DNA of 64,000 bases from Sphingobacterium arenae (GTDB taxonomy: Bacteria > Bacteroidota > Bacteroidia > Sphingobacteriales > Sphingobacteriaceae). This document shows positions 8,954 to 17,070 of this stretch, one piece after another (positions within the stretch are counted from its first letter, which is position 1; each line of letters starts with the position of its first letter). The stretch lies in NCBI RefSeq assembly GCF_014692505.1, contig NZ_JACNYK010000008.1, forward strand, positions 45,398 to 109,397. The letters run 5' to 3'. A model generated the notes under the pieces. The model ran no database searches, was not told where the DNA came from, and worked only from the letters and a program-made list of their open reading frames with translations. The position numbers and the translations under genes were made by a program.

Positions 8954-10479
8954 TTTTTCAGTATCTTATGTATCATATTAGTAACCAATTGCTTTTCGTC
9001 GTCACAAAACCCTGTATAATAAACACTTATAAAAAAAGCGATAATTGAAACAGGAAATGTAATTAATAACCTAAGTTCAAAGTCGAATAAAGTTGTGATT
9101 ATCAAACAAACTGATAAAATAACAATTGCCGGAATGATCTCTTTCGAAAAAACGCGATCTACATATAATCTTATGGACAAATTCGCTTGAACTTTTAAAA
9201 AATAAATTCTAAAAGCACAAGCAATTGACTCAATAAATACTGCACAAACCAAAACAGAATGAGGGGGCAATCCCTGCTTCAATAAAATATACGAAACCGG
9301 GACATTCATGAGCACAACTCCGCCAATAACCAGTTGATAAGCCCGGATTCTTCCAGTGGCTTGAATAGCAGATTGTAAACCTATAGTAGTTTGATTGATC
9401 AGCGTTGTAATTAGATATAAAGAACAGAAAGCAACAGTGTATTCTGGCACATCTTTAAGCCATAACCTAAGAATGGAAGGCATTTCAAAAATAGCTGGAA
9501 TGGCAATGAATGACACTAAGAAAAAACCTAATTTACTAGCCATCATTGAAAGCTTTAGCATTCGTTTTCGGTCACTCACACCCTCACTTTTCATAATTTG
9601 GGGATTGATAGCCTTAAGAAGCGTCGCTGAAAAAAAAACAAGTTGTCCAGCAACTTGATTTGCAATACCATAAGCTGCGCTCACTATCGTTCCAAAAAAA
9701 ACATTTAAAACAATTGCGATACCCTGATTTCTACCAACAACGCAAGCAGATCCAAAGAGATTCCACCCTGCGAAACCACCGAGGTTTTTCATTAACAATT
9801 TATCATATTTGTAGTTTAATATCGTACACTCTTCATACTTTTTAAGTGTGTACAGAGCGTATAACAGAAATGAGATAAAAGTAACACCTGCCATAAACAG
9901 TCCATAGTGAGCTAATCTTTCGCTTGCAATAAAATAGTTAAGAGAAAGGGCAATTATCAATTTCATTATCGCTTCGAGAATATTAACTATAGCGATCCAC
10001 AACATATTCTCATGCGCATTTAATAAGGCAGTAAATGGTACGGAAACTATCGTAAAAAATACAGAAACTGCCATATAAAGATAAACTGTCTTTGCCATTG
10101 GTACGCGTTCCGACGGTATATTTAAAAACCCGTCAAATAGAAACTGAGACAATATAAGAAGGAAAAAGACCACGAATACTCCGAGTACAAGGTGTAAAAT
10201 CCAACTGTTGATAAAAACCTTTTTACGAACAGAAAAATTTTCTCTCCCATGATAAAAAGACAAAAATCGCTGAGTCGCTGATGCCATTGCAGCATTCAAA
10301 AACGACAACATGGTTATAACCCCTGCGATCAAATTAAAAATACCATAATCCGAGACTCCTAAAGAACTCAAAACTATCCGTGTAGAGTATAACGACACAC
10401 AGATCGTTAGAAGCATTTTTAAGTATAGAATAACAGTATTTATTGCTACTCTCTCTGACGCAGCAGTACGATCTCCCAT
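8950..10479 (-). CDS. wzx: Wzx-type lipid-linked oligosaccharide flippase (MATE/MOP superfamily)
   Basis: A 509-residue membrane protein with about 12-14 hydrophobic helices and the usual start: a cytoplasmic stretch, then NTVILYLKMLLTICVSLYSTRIVLSSLG (shown in part), then VSDYGIFNLIAGV. The LSSLGVSDYGIFNLIAG segment is a recognisable signature of polysaccharide flippases from Bacteroidota. The C-terminal half contains further paired helices and ends MIHKILKK. It should move undecaprenyl-diphosphate-linked repeat units across the inner membrane. Eleven bp separate it from the Wzc gene upstream. It marks the boundary where the locus turns AT-rich. Confidence 0.92.
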   Translation of the reverse strand: MGDRTAASERVAINTVILYLKMLLTICVSLYSTRIVLSSLGVSDYGIFNLIAGVITMLSFLNAAMASATQRFLSFYHGRENFSVRKKVFINSWILHLVLGVFVVFFLLILSQFLFDGFLNIPSERVPMAKTVYLYMAVSVFFTIVSVPFTALLNAHENMLWIAIVNILEAIMKLIIALSLNYFIASERLAHYGLFMAGVTFISFLLYALYTLKKYEECTILNYKYDKLLMKNLGGFAGWNLFGSACVVGRNQGIAIVLNVFFGTIVSAAYGIANQVAGQLVFFSATLLKAINPQIMKSEGVSDRKRMLKLSMMASKLGFFLVSFIAIPAIFEMPSILRLWLKDVPEYTVAFCSLYLITTLINQTTIGLQSAIQATGRIRAYQLVIGGVVLMNVPVSYILLKQGLPPHSVLVCAVFIESIACAFRIYFLKVQANLSIRLYVDRVFSKEIIPAIVILSVCLIITTLFDFELRLLITFPVSIIAFFISVYYTGFCDDEKQLVTNMIHKILKK

Positions 10480-10490
10480 TAATTTTCAAA

Positions 10491-12878
10491 TTATGATTTA
10501 TTTCGAGAAGAACTCAATTGCCACCACTTACGTTTAGTTTTTGAATCATCATAACCTCCATAGCCGTAGCCATAGCCGTAGCCATAACCATAATTGCTAT
10601 AGTAGCCTCCTTTTGCCTTGATATCATTGATGATTAACTGAATAGGTTTGATCTTATTGCTCGCCACTAAATCATTTGGTATACGCAACTGCTCCTTATA
10701 GGTATATCCCTGACGCACCAAGTATAAACAGCAGTCAGCATAACGCGACAAAAGCTGCGCATCGGTCACCATACCTACCGGCGGTGCATCCATCAAGATA
10801 TAGTCATAACGAGCCGACAAAGCCTCCATCAGCTCTGCAGCCCGCGGGTGGATAAGTAATTCCGCTGGATTCGGCGGAATCGCACCTGCTTGAATCAAAT
10901 CGACAAGCTCATGCACGCCCGAAGGCATGATGATTTCGTCTGGTTGTAACTCATTCTTGACAATATAATGAGAGAACCCTTTCCCGGCAGGAAGTCCTAG
11001 TTTAGCCGTTACAGACGGCTTCCGCAAATCCAATTCCATCAACAAAACCTTCTTATCCAGCAATGCCAAAGATACCGCGAGGTTTAACGCAACATACGAC
11101 TTTCCTTCACCAGACATCGAGGAAGTAAACAGAATACGCTTGCCTCCGCTTATGACAAACTCCAGGTTCGTCCGCATCGCACGAAATTGTTCTGCTATCG
11201 GTGACCGAGACGTCTTACTAACGACCACCTGCTCTTGCTCCTCGGAATGCGCAATCATACCCAGTATCGGCAGACTATTTCGACTCTCGATATCGTCTAC
11301 AGATTGAATACGAACATTTAATAAATCGCGTAGATAAAAAACGGCTAAGGGAAAACTCAAACCCAGCACTAAGCCTAGCGCATAGATTAACTTGCGCTTA
11401 GGTGAAAATGGAATGGTTTCTGCCTTCGGTGAGTCAATAACTTTGGAATTCGAGACATTCGCAGTACGCCCAATCGCAGTTTCTTCCCATTTTTCTTGCA
11501 AGAAAATATATTGTGCTTGTTTGATCTGTTGCAAACGTGCCAAGTCAATGTAACCGCGCTCTATGGTTGGCACTTGAGTAATCTGTGAGGAAACGGAGTT
11601 TGCCAATTCTTGCTGGCTCTGCTTCGCCAATACTAATTGACGCCTAGTAGATGCCACATTGGCGATCATGTCTTGCCGCACGCGGGCGATCTGAGAAGTA
11701 ATATTCTGCACCAGTGGATTGTCTTCCGTATTGGCTAGCAACAGACGTTCCCGCTGTAACACCAATTCATTATAACGTTGGATAAGCGCATTAAAACCGA
11801 CATCCTGTGGAATCACGGCTGACGGCACCACGCGAGGATGCTGCGTATCTTTTAAATAACTCGCCACGGCATCTACCGCGGCTAACTGCGTTTCAACTTC
11901 AGCTAACTTTTGGGTGAAATCCGCCGAACTCTCAATAAGGACCCTCCCTTGTTGCGATATATCTGCTAATTGATTTCGTTTCTTGTATCCCGAAATCCGA
12001 TCCTCTACTCCTGCCAACTCATCCGTAATTGTCTTGAGTCGGGCATTGATAAATGCCAATGTTGAATCGGCTATCACATTTTTGTCATGTAGATTTAATT
12101 CGACGTACTTCTCAATAAAGGTATTTAATAACTGTTCGCCGCGCTTTGGCAATTTACTTTCCAACGTTAAATCAATAGTAGAAACTAATTTATTGGTAAC
12201 ATCCGCAGAGAAAGCGTTCCGTAAGCCCGTGACGGCTTTACGTACAGGAACAAGAGTGAAGCCGTAGTTATTCTCTTGAGAAAAAGTGGAATCGACCAAC
12301 GTAATTTTAAGCATGCCAACATCAGGAACAAAAAACGCCATATCTTGCTGGGTCTGAAAGGATGTATCCCGGTTACTCAATTCTAGTGTACCACCTTTTA
12401 TGGGTATTATATTCAAGGATGTGCTTTTACCAATAGAATCGACATCCGATAATAAGTCTATCTGATAAGGGGTGGTTAAAACAGGGACATTATGCACAGC
12501 ACCTACTTTATGAAAAGACAAATACGCTTTTTCAGCCAAAACCATTTCCCGCATCAAATCGGCTGTTTTAATGATTTCCACTTCATTGTCCACCGACGAT
12601 TTAGCGCCCATTAAACCCGACAAATCGGCCAATGCTGACTCCCCTCCCAACATACCGCCTTTTTTATCGTCTGACACCAACAATTTAGCGTAAATTTTAT
12701 AGGTAGGTGTGGTATAGCGCAAATAGATAAAAGCCAATAAAAGCCCAAAAAAACCACACAATACAAACCAATACCAGTTAGATAATAACCGACCAATAAA
12801 ACGTAGGATCTCCTTATTATCGGATTTCTTTTCCTCGAAATCAAACTCGTCTTCCCAATCTATATTTCTTTTACTCAT
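10491..12878 (-). CDS. wzc: Wzc-type chain-length determinant fused to a BY-kinase
   Basis: This 795-residue protein combines a Wzz co-polymerase domain and a bacterial tyrosine kinase, controlling chain length and export. TM1 is at residues 35-55 (WYWFVLCGFFGLLLAFIYLR). A large periplasmic coiled-coil part follows, then a second TM near residue 495 (YALGLVLGLSFPLAVFYL). The kinase domain has Walker A SSMSGEGKS near 590, Walker A' VLLMELDLRKP and Walker B YDYILMDAPPVG. The C-terminus is a tyrosine cluster (GYYSNYGYGYGYGYGYGGY) encoded by tandem CCRTAR hexamers at 10558-10593, the expected autophosphorylation tail. It lies 41 bp after wza; the cognate phosphatase is probably 13780-14529. Confidence 0.95.
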   Translation of the reverse strand: MSKRNIDWEDEFDFEEKKSDNKEILRFIGRLLSNWYWFVLCGFFGLLLAFIYLRYTTPTYKIYAKLLVSDDKKGGMLGGESALADLSGLMGAKSSVDNEVEIIKTADLMREMVLAEKAYLSFHKVGAVHNVPVLTTPYQIDLLSDVDSIGKSTSLNIIPIKGGTLELSNRDTSFQTQQDMAFFVPDVGMLKITLVDSTFSQENNYGFTLVPVRKAVTGLRNAFSADVTNKLVSTIDLTLESKLPKRGEQLLNTFIEKYVELNLHDKNVIADSTLAFINARLKTITDELAGVEDRISGYKKRNQLADISQQGRVLIESSADFTQKLAEVETQLAAVDAVASYLKDTQHPRVVPSAVIPQDVGFNALIQRYNELVLQRERLLLANTEDNPLVQNITSQIARVRQDMIANVASTRRQLVLAKQSQQELANSVSSQITQVPTIERGYIDLARLQQIKQAQYIFLQEKWEETAIGRTANVSNSKVIDSPKAETIPFSPKRKLIYALGLVLGLSFPLAVFYLRDLLNVRIQSVDDIESRNSLPILGMIAHSEEQEQVVVSKTSRSPIAEQFRAMRTNLEFVISGGKRILFTSSMSGEGKSYVALNLAVSLALLDKKVLLMELDLRKPSVTAKLGLPAGKGFSHYIVKNELQPDEIIMPSGVHELVDLIQAGAIPPNPAELLIHPRAAELMEALSARYDYILMDAPPVGMVTDAQLLSRYADCCLYLVRQGYTYKEQLRIPNDLVASNKIKPIQLIINDIKAKGGYYSNYGYGYGYGYGYGGYDDSKTKRKWWQLSSSRNKS
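10558..10593. repeat. Hexanucleotide tandem repeat (CCRTAR)6 in the wzc tyrosine tail
   Basis: Six perfect-length hexamers read CCATAG, CCGTAG, CCATAG, CCGTAG, CCATAA, CCATAA on the plus strand. The first four form a 12-bp unit present twice. On the coding strand they encode alternating Tyr-Gly near the C-terminus of the kinase. Because the unit is a multiple of three, gain or loss of copies would lengthen or shorten the tyrosine cluster without breaking the frame. Confidence 0.85.
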
Positions 12879-12919
12879 TTTTTTGAAAAAATCACTATGT
12901 ACTTTAGATAAATGCTGAT

Positions 12920-13726
12920 CTATAGTCGGGAAACAGCTATAATTAACACCGATAAAATTGAACCTATGATAGCATAGGTCTGTGTCCGCGCTGCATTATT
13001 CGCTGCGGCTTTTCCTTTGCCCGGCTCGACATAAATCACATCATTCTGCCGTAGGTAGAAATAAGGTGATTGCAACACCTCACTGTCATTCAGATTCAGC
13101 CGTACCAATTCTTTCTCTTTGCCTTGGTCGCGAATGAGCAATACATTCTCTCGCTTGCCGTAAATGGTCATATCACCAGCTAAGCCCAGCGCATCAAATA
13201 CCGTTACTCTCTCGTTAGGCACCGTATAGGTAGCCGGCCGGGTAACCTCGCCCAATACCGTCACTTTAAAATTGGCAAAACGTACCTGCACCGTAGGGTC
13301 TTTATAATATTGTGTCGCCAGTTTGGTAATCTTCTCTCGGGCTTGATAAGTGGTCAATCCCGCCACCAGCACTTTGCCGAGTAGGGTCATGTTCACATAG
13401 CCATTCTTATCGACCAGAAAACCGGAAATAACCTGGCTGCCCACGTTTGTCGCTGAGCTGGCACCGATCGCTTGCATGACTTCCGACTGGTTTACTACCG
13501 AGCTGGTCGTCGGATCTAAGGTTTGAATAGTGATGCTCAGAATATCATCGGATTGGATCACCGGCTCCGTAAAGGCCGCAGCCTGCTTAAGGATACGCGT
13601 AGTATCGGCCGGTAGATCATTAAAATAGACGATCTTTTTGACGGAGCAATTGCTGAATAGCAGCAACAGTAGTAGGGGCAAGAATCCCCATCGAAAAACT
13701 GGGGGATGCATAGTGAATTTTTTCAT
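12920..13726 (-). CDS. wza: Wza-type polysaccharide export outer-membrane lipoprotein
   Basis: A 268-residue lipoprotein. The signal peptide runs to a lipobox LLFSNC, with the acylated cysteine at about residue 27. A Poly_export domain follows (QSDDILSITIQTLDPTTSSVV, then GYVNMTLLGKVLVAGLTTYQ), then an SLBB domain around VTVLGEVTRPATYTVPNERVT. It ends with a hydrophobic helix TYAIIGSILSVLIIAVSRL, plausibly the outer-membrane-spanning helix. It forms the export channel partnering with Wzc. The 5' flank contains the 17-bp motif shared with the wcaJ leader. The gene is 53 bp downstream of the phosphatase. Confidence 0.94.
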   Translation of the reverse strand: MKKFTMHPPVFRWGFLPLLLLLLFSNCSVKKIVYFNDLPADTTRILKQAAAFTEPVIQSDDILSITIQTLDPTTSSVVNQSEVMQAIGASSATNVGSQVISGFLVDKNGYVNMTLLGKVLVAGLTTYQAREKITKLATQYYKDPTVQVRFANFKVTVLGEVTRPATYTVPNERVTVFDALGLAGDMTIYGKRENVLLIRDQGKEKELVRLNLNDSEVLQSPYFYLRQNDVIYVEPGKGKAAANNAARTQTYAIIGSILSVLIIAVSRL

Positions 13727-13740
13727 TGTTTAAACTTGTT

Positions 13741-13757
13741 GATTGTAGATTGTAGTT
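13741..13757. repeat. 17-bp motif, copy 1 (wza leader)
   Basis: The 17-mer GATTGTAGATTGTAGTT is identical to 18811-18827 and itself contains the heptamer GATTGTA twice. On the transcribed (minus) strand it reads AACTACAATCTACAATC and ends 14 nt before the wza start codon. It may be a shared leader element; its function is unknown. Confidence 0.6.
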
Positions 13758-13779
13758 ATTTTTATTATTGTATTCATTT

Positions 13780-14529
13780 TTATGTGGTTACCCCACTAAA
13801 AAGTTCGTCGTTCATGATCGCGCAATGTTTAAAGTAAGCGCGAATATCTTCTCGCTGTATGCCTTCTTCGATGGCGTGTACGTGCCGCTCATGATGCACA
13901 TCGGTACCGACGAGATCGATCATTCCATTTTCGAGCAGGTATTTTGCAACCCGACGTTCGTTGCGTCCGTAATAGCCCATCAGCGATAACAGGTTGAGTT
14001 GCAACAGGCAACCGATATCCTGAAAGCGTTCGATTTTCTTCGGGTCGCGTTGATAGAAAAGATACCGTTCGGGATGTGCTAGAATAGGAATGTATCCTTC
14101 CATCTGCAGGTCGAAAGCGACTTTTTCGATCAGTTTACTCTCTTCCATATAGGACATCTCGATCAAGACATGGTCTCCGGGCAAACAGAGTAATCCGTTC
14201 GGGTTTTGTGACAACTGCTGATCGAACGCGCTATCTACCATATACTCCGCGGCATAACCCGCAGCCAGTTGCGCCACACCTTCCTGCTCACGCAGCCGAT
14301 CAAAGGTATTACCTATCGTTTCTGCTGTATTGGGGTACATATCTTGTATGATATGCGGTGTAAAATAGAACTTTCGTAAACCGAGTGCTTCCAGATGGTG
14401 CATCAGCTCAACGCTTTGCTGGAGGTTCTGACATCCATCGTCAAGTCCTGGCAAAAGATGCGAATGCATATCGACGTGCATCCATTCTAGATCAGGGTAC
14501 CGGCGTTTTCGGTTAAAAATAGTCCACAT
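13780..14529 (-). CDS. CpsB/CapC-type PHP tyrosine-protein phosphatase
   Basis: A 249-residue PHP-superfamily manganese phosphatase, the type that dephosphorylates Wzc-like kinases. Metal-binding motifs are visible: HVDMHSHLLPGLDDG near residue 18 (HxH), FYFTPHI near 57, LIEMSY, ILAHPERY near 160 and GTDVHHERH near 217. It is cytoplasmic with no signal peptide. It sits between the lipoprotein gene and wza, and the kinase is one gene downstream. It is a paralogue of 32169-32948, which shares the same motifs in the same order. Confidence 0.92.
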   Translation of the reverse strand: MWTIFNRKRRYPDLEWMHVDMHSHLLPGLDDGCQNLQQSVELMHHLEALGLRKFYFTPHIIQDMYPNTAETIGNTFDRLREQEGVAQLAAGYAAEYMVDSAFDQQLSQNPNGLLCLPGDHVLIEMSYMEESKLIEKVAFDLQMEGYIPILAHPERYLFYQRDPKKIERFQDIGCLLQLNLLSLMGYYGRNERRVAKYLLENGMIDLVGTDVHHERHVHAIEEGIQREDIRAYFKHCAIMNDELFSGVTT

Positions 14530-14568
14530 GATTGTTGTCCGCCAAAGTAATATCGTTCCTGTAAATAG

Positions 14569-14602
14569 AAATACCCGGCCAGCTCGCCCGGCCGGAGTAT
14601 TT
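14569..14602 (-). terminator. Stem-loop between the lipoprotein and phosphatase genes
   Basis: A 12-bp GC-rich stem (AAATACCCGGCC paired with GGCCGG-A-GTATTT, one bulged A) closes a 9-nt loop, 50 bp after the lipoprotein stop. The minus strand continues CTATTTAC, a weak U-tract, so it may be a partial terminator or attenuator inside the operon rather than a full stop. Confidence 0.55.
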
Positions 14603-14653
14603 CCCTACAATCACAAGCTTACACTTGAGCTCTTCATTTTCTTATTTATGCTT

Positions 14654-16273
14654 TTATAAGTTATTACATTCTTCGGCCAGGATCGCCAGATTGGTCGCTC
14701 CGGCTTTCGAACCCATGATATCGCCCGTTTCTATACCAACCGTAGCGGTGTTGTCTTCGCTCACGGCATGGTCGTTCACGATCTTTACACGCTCATTCCA
14801 GATGGCTTTGAAATCGTATTTCGTACCGTCAGTTTTCAATAGCGTCGTCCGCAAGAAGCCATTACTTACGGATCCTAAATACTTAAATTCTGTCGTTCCC
14901 GACTCCCGATAGAACATTTGGAATGTGGGTAATAACGTAACCACCGTGGTTTGTCCCGGACAACGTACATAGAGCTGTAAAGTAGATGTGGTACTTGTTG
15001 CATCACTTGGATCTGGCAATTGTATCGCAGTTGCTTGACCACAGCCTGCCAAATCACCTTCTGCTAAGATGTTTCCATCTTCCTTGCGTACGACGATCTT
15101 AACACCCGTTGTCGGCACATTCATCAGACTGATGCTGTTGTTTGTATTGTTAATCGAATAATCACCACTCGCGATAACTTTTCCACCCCATACGGCTTCT
15201 ACCTTAACAGCAGCAGTGGTACCGTTCGTCATCCAATCGCCCGAGAAGTTGATCACGCGTGCTGCCGGACAAGCTTGTCCGAACTCGGCTGCCATATAGA
15301 AGGTTAAGTGGGTGATCTGGAAGTTGACGCGGAAGCCCGTAGCGGCTGAACCGGTAACGGTGCTGGTTTGCTCGTAACGCCATACGCCATCGCCACTGTT
15401 ACTGAAGATCTGGAAGATCGTTCCGGCAGCGAGCGGTTGCCCGGTAATGGGGCTCACATAGTTTGCAGGAACAGGCATGCTCACCACCAATGGTTGGCTA
15501 AACTGACTGACTTGAACACCATTCACCAACATCTTGATATCGGCAACGGCCGCAGCGCTAAAGGTACCCGATGCCGTTGCACCGTCGTCCAATACTACTT
15601 CGCCGGCGCGTAGGCTACCTTCCGGCAAAAGTACAACGGCGTCTTCGTTATCGGCATCGATACTCGTGACCACGATCTGCACATTGGTCCCGGTGATGAC
15701 CGCGCCGCTGGCATCTTTGAATTGGGTACCGGCAGGAACGGTAAGCTGCATGTTGCCGTCGCCAGTAGCGGAAGGTAACTCGACCGTAGCTGGTGCCGTG
15801 GTCGACCCGTCAGGATTCAAATCTACGTTCTCGACCACCTCTTCGGCACCATCAGGTACTTCGGTAGGCTTGGTGAGTACTACGGTCTGGATACCGGCCG
15901 AAACATCGGTAATGGCTACAGGAATAGTCTGGGTGTTATAACCGGGCGCGCTGAATTGTACGCGAAACCGGATCGGGTTATCGGCGGTCGGCGTGCGTGC
16001 CGGATCGACGCCCAGGACAAGCAGATTATCGGTCAGTTTAAAATCCTTGTACCCGTTCATATTGTAAATATCCTGGGTATCACCCGAGGTCAGTGATACG
16101 GTTACGCCCGGTACGTTGGCGTTGTTGGCATCCACCACACGCAACGTCACATAATTTTCGATAACCTCTGTACTGATCTGCAGGTTAAAATCCTTCAACG
16201 GGTTCTCGCAAGAGGAAACGCCGCCAAAAAGGGCTACCATTAAGGTATATATCGCTAATTTCTTCATTTTCAT
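14654..16273 (-). CDS. Large lipoprotein of unknown function in the polysaccharide operon
   Basis: A 539-residue lipoprotein: the signal peptide ends in lipobox GVSSC with the cysteine at residue 22. After it comes an Ig-like/carboxypeptidase-regulatory-like stretch (YVTLRVVDANNANVPGVTVS, then YNTQTIPVAITDVSAG). A middle part (TATVELPSATGDGN.. VPAGTQFKDASGAVITG, with IVVTSIDAD) looks like a beta-sandwich seen in large Bacteroidota surface lipoproteins. The C-terminus has more beta-rich repeats. No catalytic motif is recognised. It is 25 bp downstream of the beta-barrel gene and is much richer in GC (58% in one sampled 60-bp line) than the serotype block. A role in holding or organising surface polysaccharide is inferred from location only. 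Confidence 0.75.
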   Translation of the reverse strand: MKMKKLAIYTLMVALFGGVSSCENPLKDFNLQISTEVIENYVTLRVVDANNANVPGVTVSLTSGDTQDIYNMNGYKDFKLTDNLLVLGVDPARTPTADNPIRFRVQFSAPGYNTQTIPVAITDVSAGIQTVVLTKPTEVPDGAEEVVENVDLNPDGSTTAPATVELPSATGDGNMQLTVPAGTQFKDASGAVITGTNVQIVVTSIDADNEDAVVLLPEGSLRAGEVVLDDGATASGTFSAAAVADIKMLVNGVQVSQFSQPLVVSMPVPANYVSPITGQPLAAGTIFQIFSNSGDGVWRYEQTSTVTGSAATGFRVNFQITHLTFYMAAEFGQACPAARVINFSGDWMTNGTTAAVKVEAVWGGKVIASGDYSINNTNNSISLMNVPTTGVKIVVRKEDGNILAEGDLAGCGQATAIQLPDPSDATSTTSTLQLYVRCPGQTTVVTLLPTFQMFYRESGTTEFKYLGSVSNGFLRTTLLKTDGTKYDFKAIWNERVKIVNDHAVSEDNTATVGIETGDIMGSKAGATNLAILAEECNNL

Positions 16274-16298
16274 AGTCGTACTATTTTCTTATTTATCC

Positions 16299-17036
16299 CT
16301 ACCAAAACCGATAACTGAAACCAACTTCTAAGCGCGGTAAATACCGGTAGTTCTCTATGTTACGCTCAATGATGGCAGCGTTGTTCACGTTCTCTTCCAA
16401 CAGGCCAGTGGCCTGCATCGATACACTGGGTTTGGAAAGATAGTAGCATCCTAAATCGATGTGCATCGAGAAGCGGCTATCGATCACGATATTGCTCCAA
16501 CCGATCCCCGCATAGGGATTGACCGTTTTTTTCCATTCTACATCGGTGGTAATCGTACCGACATGATCGGGATGTACGTTGATTTCGCCAAACTTATAGG
16601 GATCGCGCAAACGGGTGGTCAACTCGCCATCGAGCTTCCAGAAGTAGGCGCCGCCAACTTGCACATTGAAGCTCCGGAAAAATCCGCTACCCTGTACAAA
16701 CGGCGTCCAGCCGAAAGCGAGCGATACATTGCCCGATTTTGCCTTTACTGCGCTACGTGTGGCGTAGTCATTGTAGGTGCCGCTAATGTTCGTACTGAAC
16801 GGCATGTAACTGGCACCGAGACGCAGGCCAAACTTGGGCCCGAGCGGCTGGTATAAATGTAACCCCACACCGGTTGTTCCCATATGGACGCCCAGTGCGA
16901 AAGGATAAGGATAGCCATTGGAGTAGGCTGAAGCAGGGATGCTGTCTCGCTGTTCACCAGCCTGTGCTCTGGAGAGTACAGCCAACGTCAAACAACAGCT
17001 AAGCACCACGAAAACTTTGGTAAATCGGATTTTCAT
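16299..17036 (-). CDS. Outer-membrane beta-barrel protein in the polysaccharide operon
   Basis: A 245-residue protein, from the ATG at 17036 (MKIRFTKVFVVLSCCLTLAV), with a signal peptide cleaved near SRAQA. A longer frame to 17081 would add 15 residues, overlap wcaJ and put residues before the signal peptide, so it was not chosen. The mature protein has alternating aromatic/hydrophobic strands (PFALGVHMGTTGVGLHLYQPL in part, FGLRLGASYMPF, VNPYAGIGWSN) and ends in YRFW, a typical barrel terminus. No enzymatic motif is seen. Its position between wcaJ and the lipoprotein gene suggests the two envelope proteins work with the polymer, but no family with known function was recognised. Confidence 0.78.
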   Translation of the reverse strand: MKIRFTKVFVVLSCCLTLAVLSRAQAGEQRDSIPASAYSNGYPYPFALGVHMGTTGVGLHLYQPLGPKFGLRLGASYMPFSTNISGTYNDYATRSAVKAKSGNVSLAFGWTPFVQGSGFFRSFNVQVGGAYFWKLDGELTTRLRDPYKFGEINVHPDHVGTITTDVEWKKTVNPYAGIGWSNIVIDSRFSMHIDLGCYYLSKPSVSMQATGLLEENVNNAAIIERNIENYRYLPRLEVGFSYRFW

Positions 17037-17070
17037 AATTTTATAGTATTCTATAGCGTAAAAACATTCA

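Noticed and set aside
10558..10593. Hexamer array as CRISPR
   Set aside because: No spacers; it is an in-frame coding repeat.
15534..15941. 135-residue plus-strand ORF opposite the lipoprotein gene
   Set aside because: Shadow frame of the GC-rich coding strand; no start context, no recognisable motif.
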